Below, piece by piece: positions 55,940-64,000 of a stretch of 64,000 nucleotides of DNA. This DNA comes from Anniella stebbinsi (lineage: Eukaryota > Chordata > Lepidosauria > Squamata > Anniellidae), in assembly GCA_029215795.1 (NCBI GenBank), contig JARDYH010000007.1, forward strand, positions 21,649,263 to 21,713,262. Reading direction: 5' to 3'. The stretch's first letter is position 1; each line of letters begins with the position of its first letter. The notes under the pieces are model-generated. The model was not told the DNA's origin. It worked only from the letters and a program-made list of their open reading frames with translations, and made no database searches. Both the position numbers and the translations under genes were made by a program.

Positions 55940-57378
55940 TAGGGGAGAAAATAGAGAAAGAAATTAGATGTGGTAGAGTATTGGGTCCATTTGCGGAACC
56001 ACCTATCAATAATTTAAGGGTGTCACCTTTGGGCATTGTTCCGAAGAAAACTGAGGGGGAGTTCAGGTTGATTCATAACCTGTCTTTCCCTAAAGGGGAG
56101 TCGGTCAATGATTATATCCCGGAGCAATTATGCTCCGTGCGGTATACGTCTTTTGATTGCGCAGTGGATATGGTTCGTAGTAATGGTGTGGGGGCGTTGA
56201 TGGGAAAATGCGATATTAAGTCAGCTTTTCGCATATTGCCCATACATCCGGAGGATTTCAACTTATTAGGTTTCTTTTTTCAGGGTAAATATTATGTGGA
56301 TAGGGCCTTACCTATGGGATGCTCTATCTCATGCGCCATGTTTGAGAAATTCAGTTCCTTTCTGGAGTGGGCGCTCAGGAATAGATGTAATTCCGTAAAC
56401 GTGGTTCACTATCTTGATGACTTCCTGCTTTTGGGAAGAGCAGATGATGACCAATGTGCCCAATTAATGCGCGAGTTTTATGTGTTAGCAGAGGAGCTGG
56501 GTGTCCCACTGGCGCATGAGAAGACTGAGGGTCCTCTGAGCGTTATGACGTTTTTGGGAATCGAACTTGATTCCGTTAATCAGTGCTGCAGATTACCACG
56601 GGACAAATTGGATAAGTTGAGGGAACGGATACAAGCACTTAGCGCAGCTAAAAAGGCGACCTTAGCACAATTACAGGAGGTAGTGGGCCACTTGAATTTT
56701 GCTTGTAGGGTCATTGCACCGGGTAGAGCCTTCTTGCGTCGCCTTTGCGATGCTATGAAGGGCTTATCGCGCCCATATCACCGCGCTCGGGTAACGGGGG
56801 CAATTCGGGAGGATCTGCATACGTGGCTCACGTTTCTGAATGAGTTCAACGGGGTTTCCTTTTGGAGACGGGACCTTCTTATGGAAGCCGAAATGCAGAT
56901 TCATTCCGACGCCTCCGGGGCTTTGGGCTTCAGTGTGATATGGGGGGATAGGTGGTGCGCCAAGCGTTGGCCGGAGAGCTGGGGCGCGTCAGCTATAATT
57001 AGGGATTTGACGTTCTTGGAATTTTTTCCAATTTACGTAGCTGTACATCTGTGGACGGCCGAGTTTACCAACTCGGCGGTGTCCTTTTGGTGTGACAATT
57101 TGGCTACGGTTCAAGTCCTTAATTCTCTGACTTCCCGGAATGGCAGAGTCATGGCTATGCTGCGAAAATTTACGCTGCATTGCCTTCGCCATAACATTCT
57201 GTTCCGTGCCAGACATGTCCCGGGGTTGGACAATTCCATTGCTGACGCTTTGTCGCGTCAGCAGGTCCAGAGATTTCGGGATTTGGCTCCATGGGCACGT
57301 CAGCTCCCGGAGATCTTCCCAGACACCCTTTGGGAGATTGGCAGCATGAGGTTGAGCACGCCATGTGGCAGTCGGTAG
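55711..57378 (+). CDS. DIRS-type reverse transcriptase/RNase H
   Basis: Open frame with first ATG at 55711. The frame is open from about 55699, where a GTG precedes it. Numbering from the GTG: RT core with FRLIHNLSFP (122-131), CDIKSAFRILP (171-181, catalytic D172), LPMGCSISCAMFEKF (204-218) and YLDD (238-241). FLGIEL follows at 285-290. RNase H has HSDASGALGFSV (402-413, D404), FWCDNLATVQVL (463-474, D466) and ARHVPGLDNSIADALSR (504-520). The protein makes cDNA from the element RNA and removes the template. There is no protease or DDE integrase, as expected for DIRS. It overlaps the end of gag and the start of the recombinase gene in other frames, a compact arrangement normal for the group. 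No stops or missing catalytic residues seen. Confidence 0.93.
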   Translation: MDKGAGNPGAASSSLPKGPSPVKIEALQSLLAKYPRVADARYLELGFIHGFRIPFEGPRAPYFAKNQKSIVGLEVLVGEKIEKEIRCGRVLGPFAEPPINNLRVSPLGIVPKKTEGEFRLIHNLSFPKGESVNDYIPEQLCSVRYTSFDCAVDMVRSNGVGALMGKCDIKSAFRILPIHPEDFNLLGFFFQGKYYVDRALPMGCSISCAMFEKFSSFLEWALRNRCNSVNVVHYLDDFLLLGRADDDQCAQLMREFYVLAEELGVPLAHEKTEGPLSVMTFLGIELDSVNQCCRLPRDKLDKLRERIQALSAAKKATLAQLQEVVGHLNFACRVIAPGRAFLRRLCDAMKGLSRPYHRARVTGAIREDLHTWLTFLNEFNGVSFWRRDLLMEAEMQIHSDASGALGFSVIWGDRWCAKRWPESWGASAIIRDLTFLEFFPIYVAVHLWTAEFTNSAVSFWCDNLATVQVLNSLTSRNGRVMAMLRKFTLHCLRHNILFRARHVPGLDNSIADALSRQQVQRFRDLAPWARQLPEIFPDTLWEIGSMRLSTPCGSR

Positions 57379-58214
57379 CGCCAAGTACACGGTCAGCCTA
57401 CGCAAGATCAGGTAGAGAGTTCGCGGTGTTCAGGGGGGAGATGCATTTCCCCGAGTTGTGGCCCATTCCTGTAGAGCAGATTTTACAGTTTTGCGTGGCT
57501 TTACATCAGAAGGGCCTATCGACTAGGACGATTTCGGGCAGACTGGCAGCACTGGCATTCTATGCCAAAGTCAGAGGGGTGGTCGATAACACTGCCGATG
57601 CTAGGGTGCGGTGTGTTTTGAAAGGTTGGTCTAGGGCAGCTCCGCGTCAACCGGATGGTAGGCGCCCCATTTCCCCTGATATTTTGCTGCAACTCGGGGA
57701 GCAATGGAAGCTGTTGTGTTTTTCTCCTTATGAGACACTGTTATTTCAGGCGACAGCTTTCACCGCCTTTTTTGGGGCCCTCAGGATCTCCGAGTTGCTC
57801 GCATTTTCCAAGCACGACTGTTCAGAGCGTGCGATACGTTTTCAGGATCTTCAATTTCAGTCACGGGCGATAGCAATAACTATTCGGAGGTCAAAGACTG
57901 ATCAGGAGGGGAGGGGCGCAACGATTGTGTTGCACCAAGCCCCGATGTTGGCCCTATGCCCTGTGCAGGCTCTAGGAGACTTCGTTAGCATGCGTGGCAA
58001 CCACCCGGGGACACTATTTTGTCACCTGGACCGGGCTCCACTCACGAAGTTTCAATTTTGGGCAGTGGCCAAGAAGGCTTTTGGAGCATTGGGTTTACCG
58101 GTAGCGGAGTTCGGGCTACACTCTTTTCGTATTGGGGCCGCATCAACTGCAGCCGTTGCTGGGTGTTCTTCTTCGCAAATTCAGGCAGTTGGAAGATGGC
58201 GTTCAGTTGCTTTT
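57291..58214 (+). pseudogene. Tyrosine recombinase, 5' part, truncated by L2 insertion
   Basis: From ATG 57291, 308 native codons follow, then L2 sequence (the frame runs on to 58301 into LINE DNA). An N-terminal SAM-like domain (APSTRSAYARSGREF, 30-44) precedes the catalytic domain. Catalytic residues visible are R165 (GALRISELLAF), H277 and R280 (LHSFRIGAAS), and W303 (GRWRSVAF) at the H/W position. The nucleophile tyrosine should lie about 8 residues after W303, but the L2 starts after F308. The remaining codons are found at 61661-61693. In intact elements this enzyme integrates a circular cDNA without a DDE integrase. It overlaps the RT/RNase H frame by 88 bases. Confidence 0.92.
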
Positions 58215-58467
58215 AATTTATATTTATTTATTTATTACATTTGTATACCGCCCCATAGCCGAAGCTCTCTGGGCGGTTTACATAGGATTAAAAACAATTA
58301 AAAACAATATACAAAAATTAAAACAGCAAAAACATACAACATACACACAATCTGTACATTTAAAAACCACTTCAACACTTCAAAAAAAAAACAAAAAAAA
58401 AAAAACAAAAAAAACAAAAAAAAACAAAAAAAACCTACAAAAACAAAACAAAACAGACCCAGGCTCC

Positions 58468-61400
58468 TCAGATATTGCCAAATGCCTGAGAGAAGAGGAA
58501 AGTCTTGACCTGGCGCCGAAAAGATAACAATGTTGGCGCCAGGCGGGCCTCGACAGGGAGATCGTTCCACAATTGGGGAGCCACCACAGAGAAGGCCCTC
58601 TCTCTTGTTGCCGACCTCCGAGCTTCCCTCGGAGGAGGCACTCGGAGGAGGGCCTTAGATGTTGAACGTAGTGTTCGGGTAGGTTCATGTCGGGAAAGGC
58701 GTTCCATCAGGTATTGTGGTCCCAAGCCGTGTAAGGCTTTATAGGTTAAAACCAGCACCTTGAACCGGGCTCGGAAACATACAGGCAGCCAATGCAAGCG
58801 GGCCAGAGTAGGTCTTATATGTTCGAACCTACTGGTTCCAGTTATCAATCTGGCCGCTGCATTTTGCACAAGCTGCAGCTTCCGAACCACCTTCAAAGGC
58901 AGCCCCACGTAGAGTGCATTGCAGTAATCTAACTTGGAGGTTACCAGAGCATGGACAACTGAAGCCAGGTTATCCCTGTCCAGATAGGGACGTAGCTGGG
59001 CCACCAACCGAAGTTGGTAGAAGGCACTCCGTGCCACTGAGGCCACCTGCGCCTCAAGTGACAGAGATGGTTCTAGGAGAACCCCCAAGCTACGAACCCG
59101 CTCCTTCAAGGGGAGTGCAACCCCATCCAGAACAGGTTGAACACCCTCCATCCGGTCAGCGGAACCACCCACCAACAGCGTCTCAGTCTTGTCTGGATTG
59201 AGTTTCAGTTTATTAGCCCTCATCCAGTCCATTGTCGCAGCCAGGCACTGGTTCAGCACATCCACAGCCTCGCCTGATGAAGATGAAAAGGAGAAATAGA
59301 GCTGCGTGTCATCAGCATACTGATGACAACGCACTCCAAAACTCCGGATGACTGCACTCAACGGTTTCATGTAGATATTGAACAGCATGGGGGACAAAAC
59401 TGACCCCTGCGGAACCCCATACTGGAGAATCCACGGGGCCGAGCAATGTTCCCCAAGCACCACCTTCTGGAGCCGACCCACCAAGTAGGAGCGGAACCAC
59501 TGCAATGCAGTGCCTCCCACTCCCAACTCAGCCAGTCGTGCCAGAAGGATACCATGGTCGATGGTATCGAAAGCCGCTGAGAGATCAAGGAGAATCAACA
59601 GAGTCACACTCCCCCTGTCTTTCTCCCGACATAGGTCATCATACAGGGCGACCAAGGCTGTTTCCGTACCAAAACCAGGCCTGAAACCCGACTGAAATGG
59701 ATCCAGATAATCAGTCTCATCCAAGAGTGCCTGGAGCTGGCTCGCAACCACCCGCTCCAGGACCTTGCCCAGGAATGGAACATTTGCTACTGGCCTGTAG
59801 TTATTCAGATTTTCAGGGTCCAGGGAAGATTTCTTTAGGAGTGGTCTCACTGCCGCCTCTTTCAGGAGGCCTGGGACCACTCCCTCTTGCAAAGAGGCAT
59901 TAATCACTTCCCTGGCCCAGCCAGTTGTTCCATCCCTGCTAGCTTTTATTAGCCAAGAGGGGCAAGGATCCAATATGGAAGTGGTTGCACGAACCTGTCC
60001 AAGCACCTTGTCAACATCCTCGAGCTGCACCAACTGAAACTCATCCAAGAAAACAGGACAAGCCTGTGCTCTGGATACCTCACTAGATTCATCTGCTATA
60101 ACACTGGAGTCTAAGTCCTGACGGATGCCAGAGATTTTATTCTGGAAGTGCCCAGCAAATGTATTACAGCGGGCCTCAGATGGTTCTACCATGTCCTTGG
60201 GGCCAGCATGTAAAAGCCCCCGGACAACTCTGAAAAGCTCCGCTGGGTGGCAGGTTGATGATTGAATAGTGGCAGCAAAGTATTGTTTTTTTGCTGCCCT
60301 CACTGCCCCTGAATACAGCTTACCATAAGCACTTACCAGTGTTTGATTGCATCCATCAGGAGTTCGTCTCCATCTGCCCTCAAGCCGTCTCCTGTTTTGT
60401 TTCATCACTCTCAGCTCTGGGGTATACCACGGAGCCGTTCGAGCTCTACACAGGAGAGGGCGCTCAGGAGCAATCGTGTCAACTGCCCGGGTCATTTCTG
60501 CATTCCACAGATCAACCAGGGTTTCGACAGGAGAGCCAGCCCTATCAGCCGGAAAACTCCCCAGAGCCCTCTGGAAACCATCTGGATCCATTAGCCTCCG
60601 GGGGCGGACCATCTTAATGGGTCCCCCACCCTTGCAGAGGGGAAAAGCCGCTGTAAGTCTAAACCTCAGCAGGTGGTGATCTGACCATGACAGAGGGGTT
60701 GATGTAAAGTTCCCCACTTTCAGATCCCCATCTCCATGTCCAGTTGAAAAAACCAGGTCTAGAGTATGCCCTGCTACATGTGTTGGGCCGATGGTATGTT
60801 GGGACAGTCCCATGGTTGTCATGGAAACCATGAAATCCTGAGCTGCCCCAGATAAAGTGCCCTCGGCATGAATGTTGACATCCCCCAGAACCAAGAGTCT
60901 GGGGGACCTCAACAGTACACCAGAGACCACCTCTGTCAGCTCAGCTAGGGAGTCTGTTGAGCAGCGGGGTGGGCGGTACACCAACAGAATCCCTAATCTG
61001 TCCCGTTGGCCCAACACAAGGTGCAAACACTCCAGACCAGTAGTCGCATGGACAGGGAGCCTGCAGAGGGGGATGGAATTCCTATAGACCACAGCAACCC
61101 CCCCTCCCCGGCCCTCAAGTCTACCCTGATGCTGAACCAAGTACCCCGGTGGGCATAACTGGGAGAGACTAACTCCTCCCTGCTCTCCCACCCAGGTCTC
61201 GGTTATACATACCAGATCGGCTGCCTCATCCACAATTAAATCGTGGATGAGGGAGATCTTATTATGCACTGATCTGGCATTTAAAAGCAGCACCCGGAGG
61301 CCTGAGGGCTGGCTGATAAGGCAACCAACAAGCCTGTGGGTGTGAGGGGGACCGGAACAAGGCACAGCCATTAACTGTCTGGGCCTTGTTTCCCTAACCT

Positions 61401-61506
61401 GGCAAGTCCTCCTCACAACGCCATATCTCCCTCTACCCGTCACTACCCTGATTGTGCTCCCCTCAGATCCCCTCACCTGGCCCTGTATCCTCCCTCCCAG
61501 GCACAT
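58468..61506 (-). CDS. L2 LINE endonuclease/reverse transcriptase, 1012 aa, intact
   Basis: The apurinic-type endonuclease domain lies at about residues 70-285: LLLNARSVHNK (73-83, N76), CITETW (100-105, E103), VLGDVNIHA (206-214, D209), HTLDLVF (247-253) and SWSDHHLL (273-280, D276, H277). The reverse transcriptase has LNNYRPVANVPFLGKVLE (567-584), LLDLSAAFDTIDH (639-651, D641), GVPQGSVLSPMLF (697-709) and YADDTQLYF (730-738). The C-terminal block RAFSVVAPQLWNDLP (970-984) is typical of L2/CR1-group proteins. The domain order and the tail place it in the L2 clade. The protein nicks target DNA and primes cDNA there. ATG 61506 is the chosen start. No defect is seen, so this copy may be retrotransposition-competent. 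Whether an ORF1 is needed is unclear, as none is present. Confidence 0.93.
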   Translation of the reverse strand: MCLGGRIQGQVRGSEGSTIRVVTGRGRYGVVRRTCQVRETRPRQLMAVPCSGPPHTHRLVGCLISQPSGLRVLLLNARSVHNKISLIHDLIVDEAADLVCITETWVGEQGGVSLSQLCPPGYLVQHQGRLEGRGGGVAVVYRNSIPLCRLPVHATTGLECLHLVLGQRDRLGILLVYRPPRCSTDSLAELTEVVSGVLLRSPRLLVLGDVNIHAEGTLSGAAQDFMVSMTTMGLSQHTIGPTHVAGHTLDLVFSTGHGDGDLKVGNFTSTPLSWSDHHLLRFRLTAAFPLCKGGGPIKMVRPRRLMDPDGFQRALGSFPADRAGSPVETLVDLWNAEMTRAVDTIAPERPLLCRARTAPWYTPELRVMKQNRRRLEGRWRRTPDGCNQTLVSAYGKLYSGAVRAAKKQYFAATIQSSTCHPAELFRVVRGLLHAGPKDMVEPSEARCNTFAGHFQNKISGIRQDLDSSVIADESSEVSRAQACPVFLDEFQLVQLEDVDKVLGQVRATTSILDPCPSWLIKASRDGTTGWAREVINASLQEGVVPGLLKEAAVRPLLKKSSLDPENLNNYRPVANVPFLGKVLERVVASQLQALLDETDYLDPFQSGFRPGFGTETALVALYDDLCREKDRGSVTLLILLDLSAAFDTIDHGILLARLAELGVGGTALQWFRSYLVGRLQKVVLGEHCSAPWILQYGVPQGSVLSPMLFNIYMKPLSAVIRSFGVRCHQYADDTQLYFSFSSSSGEAVDVLNQCLAATMDWMRANKLKLNPDKTETLLVGGSADRMEGVQPVLDGVALPLKERVRSLGVLLEPSLSLEAQVASVARSAFYQLRLVAQLRPYLDRDNLASVVHALVTSKLDYCNALYVGLPLKVVRKLQLVQNAAARLITGTSRFEHIRPTLARLHWLPVCFRARFKVLVLTYKALHGLGPQYLMERLSRHEPTRTLRSTSKALLRVPPPREARRSATRERAFSVVAPQLWNDLPVEARLAPTLLSFRRQVKTFLFSQAFGNI

Positions 61507-61658
61507 AGCTCAAGCCTGGGGAAAGAGGAAAAAACAAAAACAAAAAACAACAACAACCAAAGACAAAAACAGAAAGCCGGCAGGCAGGCAGGCACACTCC
61601 TCCTCCTCTCCTCCTCCTCCTCCTCTGGCGGCAAGCCTCCCTCTCCTGCAGGTTGATG
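61507..61658 (-). promoter_or_regulatory. 5' UTR of the L2 LINE
   Basis: On the minus strand it begins near TGCAGGAGAGGGAGGCTTGC, continues with (GAG)n-like repeats and GCCTGCCTGCCTGCC, then a T-rich tract and TTTCCCCAG just before GCTTGAGCT and the ATG. An internal pol II promoter is expected for this LINE type but no element can be named. Confidence 0.6.
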
Positions 61659-61660
61659 GC

Positions 61661-61693
61661 TTTAAGACGTATATTCGCAAGTTTTCCTTGTAA
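61661..61693 (+). pseudogene. Tyrosine recombinase, 3' part with the presumed nucleophile
   Basis: TTT AAG ACG TAT ATT CGC encodes FKTYIR, followed by KFSL and a TAA stop (61691-61693). It continues the frame that breaks at 58214 after GRWRSVAF. The tyrosine lies 8 residues after the catalytic-position tryptophan, as expected for the family nucleophile. The preceding bases GTTGATGG may be LINE-junction sequence. Confidence 0.85.
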
Positions 61694-61702
61694 TTCTCCT
61701 GG

Positions 61703-62332
61703 ATGGGTTTTAAAATCTTTGTGTTTGTTATAGACTGCTGGACAGGCCATGCCCCAGTTCGTGTGATCATCTGCGGCCACAGCTACATCTTCTGGGCCGC
61801 CAAGCGAGCGGCAAATTCGAGCTTTGGATCACAGCTGGGTTTGAGTCGTCATGCCAACATCAGGTGGTTGGGCAGACGAGGCATGAGGTGGGAACGCCTC
61901 TTGCACACTTTGGATCAGGTGGCCAGTGATGTGCCCCAGGTTTTGATCATTCACCTGGGAGGTAATGATCTGGGACTGCTGAAGGGTAAGGCCTTGATTC
62001 TGCAAGCGATCGCAGATTTTCACAGTATCAGGCAGAAGTGGCCGGGCATTTCGATTATTTGGTCTTGTGTTATTCCCAGATTTGACTGGCGAATGGGCAT
62101 GAATCATTCGGCTTTGGAGAAAGCCCGTAAGAAAGTGAATACTGAAATTTTCAGAGATCTGTCCAAACATGGAGATTTTAGCATTCAACATCCGGAGATT
62201 ACTCTTTCCCGGAGGGAGCTGTACAGGTCTGACGGAGTCCATTTGTCTGACCAAGGCAATGATTTATTTTTACGCGATCTGCAGAGGGGCTTAAAGGAAG
62301 TTCTAGCTGTTAGATGGGGCGTGAGCGACTAA
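61703..62332 (+). CDS. SGNH/GDSL-type hydrolase of the DIRS-type element
   Basis: A 209-residue protein. Block I is VRVIICGHSYIFWAAKR (19-34) with the likely nucleophile S27. A glycine block is RWLGRRGMRWERLL (54-67), block III is VLIIHLGGNDLG (80-91) with N88, and block V is SDGVHLSDQGNDLFLRDL (176-193) with the D177/H180 pair. The predicted activity is hydrolysis of an ester or acyl bond; substrate unknown. Similar hydrolases are known in some Ngaro elements and in ORF1 of CR1 LINEs. The ATG lies nine bases after the recombinase stop and in the same frame, so expression by reinitiation or readthrough is possible. The frame is complete. Confidence 0.88.
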   Translation: MGFKIFVFVIDCWTGHAPVRVIICGHSYIFWAAKRAANSSFGSQLGLSRHANIRWLGRRGMRWERLLHTLDQVASDVPQVLIIHLGGNDLGLLKGKALILQAIADFHSIRQKWPGISIIWSCVIPRFDWRMGMNHSALEKARKKVNTEIFRDLSKHGDFSIQHPEITLSRRELYRSDGVHLSDQGNDLFLRDLQRGLKEVLAVRWGVSD

Positions 62333-62573
62333 GCAAGTGGCTTGACGCTCCCAGTGGCGGATAGGAAGGGGCATCCAGAGAGGTAAGGAGAATTGGCGAG
62401 CATTCACAGGCACTGTTCAGGTGACTGGTAATTCCTGAGGCTTCCAGCTTTGAGCCCCGCGGCCTGGCTTGGGAGATAAGGGTTACCTTTGAGACTGACC
62501 CTTCTCACCTACCCAGAGCCTTGCGGCCTGGGGGGAGGCAACACAGGAAGGTCTCCCTCCCCGAAAAGGGGGA

Positions 62574-62612
62574 GCACGTGGAGAGGTGGAGTTATGCCAC
62601 CTACTCACGTGC
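62574..62612. repeat. Inverted repeat with CACGTG cores
   Basis: GCACGTGGAGAGGTGG (62574-62589) and CCACCTACTCACGTGC (62597-62612) are complementary at 14 of 16 positions around a 7-base loop. A CACGTG also lies next to the candidate promoter at 53165. Confidence 0.85.
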
Positions 62613-62643
62613 AGGAATCGCTCGCCCGAGTCGGGGAAAAGGG

Positions 62644-62659
62644 GGCCTGTGGACAGGCC
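62644..62659. repeat. Short palindrome GGCCTGT-GG-ACAGGCC
   Basis: Perfect 7-bp arms with a 2-base spacer, 40 bases upstream of the poly(A) signal. Confidence 0.8.
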
Positions 62660-62698
62660 TTTACTGGATGCCCCTTAGGAACCCCCTTTGCAGATCTG

Positions 62699-62751
62699 TC
62701 AATAAATGTGGCCCTTGTTTAAATCCAATTCTTGTGTCTGACTCTTCATTT
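62699..62751 (-). repeat. Right inverted terminal repeat of the DIRS-type element
   Basis: The complement aligns with 52995-53046 (see that entry). The repeat contains the AATAAA at 62701. Confidence 0.75.
62701..62740 (+). terminator. Poly(A) signal of the DIRS-type element
   Basis: AATAAA at 62701-62706 with a GT-rich CTTGTGTCTG at 62731-62740, the usual spacing for cleavage between them. It is on the coding strand, 370 bases after the hydrolase stop. Confidence 0.7.
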
Positions 62752-62769
62752 ACACCATCTGGTCGCAAC

Positions 62770-64000
62770 AAGGGAACCTCACTCCTCCCCGGATCTCCAT
62801 GTGAATGTGTAGGAATCTATTAAATCCTTTCTACAGGCACCTAGCCTGCCATTATGGGCGAGCCACTCTCCAAAGCTAGGAGTTGGATAGATCTGGCCCC
62901 TCTCTTATGTGACACTTTGAAAAGCGTGGGGAGACTGTGCCCAGTACTGCACAGCTCCGAATAGGTGAGGCAGGAAGGTCCCCAAAAGGCAAACCACATC
63001 CTGATAGAGAGCTGTAATGTCATGCAAATTCTTGCACACCCGTCAATCCAATCTAATCTAACTATTTACTCATCCTCTGCTATTGTAATTCCAGTATGGT
63101 GAAGGCAAAAAAACCTGTACACAACTGCGAATTTGTGGCAGGTAAAATACTCAGCCCTCCTTTCAAAGTGGGTGACTGGCTAATCCCACACTAGTTAAGG
63201 GAGGGAAGGTGGGAGCTGGAAATGAAAGAGGCTGACTTTCGGCGGGGCTGGCCGTTATAGGCTCTGCCCGACCCATGTGTCAATGTGGCCTATGTGCACA
63301 TTTCATGTACAATGTCTTTCCTCTGCTCCATCCCCCCACAAAAGCCTCCCCCCAAGCCGTTCCAGCTGGGTGGGAAGCGGACTTGCTACCAAGAGCTCCC
63401 TGCAGGAATGGTGGGATAAAAATACCATGGATTAAAATAAATAAATAAATAGGTCTGTCTGAAAACCTATCCAATGTCACTTTGATATCTGCAGAAAAAA
63501 TATTTTATTACCAAACAAAGCTACATTGGATTTCTTTTCTTTTTTCTCTTCTAAAAATATATATTTTAAATAATATGCATCAAACTAGTCCAAACTACTT
63601 TAAAAAGGAATTGATATTGCATAAATGATTTCAGTTCTAACTAATTGAACAGACCTGGGATTGAGTTCTTTTGCAACACATGAATCTTAATTATGGGGGA
63701 GAAATGTGAGATATAAAATAGTGGTGTTCCTATGGGTATTTTATTAAAAACCCTCTGGAATTTAATATATACTTGGATGTCTTTTAAAGGCAGTTCTCAG
63801 AATAGTCTTAAATAGAAAAAAAAATGATAATGTACAGGCAGAAAATAGGAACAAGACTAACCGATCAGAAGTCATGACAGTCACACAGCTTCTTTGATGG
63901 TCACATAAATGGCAAGGCTTCCTACCTGCATGATTGTCTAAAGGTCAATCTAGGCACCCATGTGGAGCCCATTGAAAACTCTTCCCCATGAGAGCAATCC
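62770..64000. other. No gene recognised
   Basis: Unique sequence beyond the DIRS-type element. An AAATAAATAAATAA run at about 63436-63452 might be a remnant LINE tail, but the conserved tail block is absent. Confidence 0.5.

Larger units (their letters stand above)
58215..61658 (-). mobile_element. Complete L2-type LINE inserted in the DIRS element
   Basis: Minus-strand element of about 3.4 kb. The 3' end (58215-58285 on the plus strand) has the AATAAATAAATA tail and the conserved ACCGCCCAGAGAGCTTCGGC block shared with five or more truncated copies in the window. Next come an A/C-rich stretch (58381-58460), the coding region, and a 5' UTR (about 61507-61658) with GAGGAGG repeats. The insertion point is inside a recombinase codon run. 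GTTGCTTTTAA on one side and GTTGATGGCTTTAA on the other could be a short imperfect target duplication. Confidence 0.9.
62333..62698 (+). other. 3' noncoding region of the DIRS-type element, rich in inverted repeats
   Basis: GAGCCCCGCGGCCTGG (about 62453-62468) is partly repeated as GAGCCTTGCGGCCTGG (about 62516-62531). Inverted repeats at 62574-62612 and 62644-62659 are listed separately. DIRS1-like elements carry an internal complementary region in this position; I could not match it to the element ends by eye. Confidence 0.5.
52970..62769 (+). mobile_element. DIRS-type tyrosine-recombinase retrotransposon, split by an L2
   Basis: The order is inverted terminal repeat, GC-rich leader with tandem CCATTTT repeats, gag, RT/RNase H, tyrosine recombinase, SGNH hydrolase, 3' noncoding region with poly(A) signal, inverted terminal repeat. 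Without the L2 the element is about 6.4 kb. A YLDD-type RT followed by RNase H and then a tyrosine recombinase, with no DDE integrase and no LTRs, is diagnostic of the DIRS order. The SGNH hydrolase gene recalls vertebrate Ngaro elements, whereas inverted termini are typical of DIRS1-like elements. The outer limits (GTTTGC at 52970 and GCAAC near 62769) are estimates. The paired repeats at 52995-53046 and 62699-62751 are better supported. Confidence 0.88.

Noticed and set aside
54089..62332. A DNA adenine methyltransferase domain as in DIRS1
   Set aside because: No DPPY/DPPF-type motif was seen in the RT, recombinase or hydrolase frames.
62453..62545. GCGGCCTGG direct repeat as the split direct repeat of a Ngaro element
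   Set aside because: Only about 16 bases are shared with mismatches in GC-rich DNA, and there is no counterpart at the left end of convincing length; the inverted match of the termini is stronger.

Overview
The window looks like intergenic or intronic DNA from a squamate reptile (lizard or snake). It holds CR1 and L2 LINE fragments with the usual sauropsid 3' ends, tRNA-derived SINE pieces, many short palindromic DNA transposons and microsatellites, an intact Ty1/copia element and a tyrosine-recombinase (DIRS-type) retrotransposon. I found no convincing exon of a host gene on either strand. The species assignment is inference from repeat content. All repeat alignments were made by eye.

Layout. 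Positions 1-15680 are AT-rich unique sequence with palindromic hAT-like elements (468-786, 2026-2137, 3226-3524, 3960-4098, about 5810-6065), an old L2 piece (about 6825-7230), and two larger foldback elements side by side (7231-8562 and 8568-10571). Positions 15690-21174 are one palindromic MITE split by a complete minus-strand copia element (15785-20946). That element has 517-bp LTRs that look identical, a 5-bp target duplication, and one open 1277-residue gag-pol frame. Its primer-binding site matches the anticodon region of initiator tRNA-Met. Positions 21175-52430 are gene-poor, with scattered CR1, L2, SINE and MITE copies.

Positions 52970-62769 are a roughly 6.4-kb DIRS-type element interrupted by a complete minus-strand L2 LINE (58215-61658). 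The DIRS element encodes Gag, reverse transcriptase/RNase H, a tyrosine recombinase and an SGNH hydrolase. Its termini are imperfect inverted repeats, and its leader carries about ten CCATTTT (YY1-like) sites in 20-bp tandem repeats. The L2 entered just before the codon of the presumed recombinase nucleophile tyrosine, so that gene is cut in two. The L2 itself has a complete 1012-residue endonuclease/reverse transcriptase frame. Positions 62770-64000 show nothing recognisable.

How the parts relate. The copia and L2 elements look young and possibly competent. The DIRS element is disabled by the L2 insertion and probably by a length change in a G9 run in gag. The MITEs share 8-bp target duplications and TAGGG-type termini, which suggests mobilisation in trans by hAT transposases encoded elsewhere. 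Several insertions are nested and give relative ages: MITE before copia, DIRS before L2, CR1 before an L2 tail, and foldback 1 before foldback 2.
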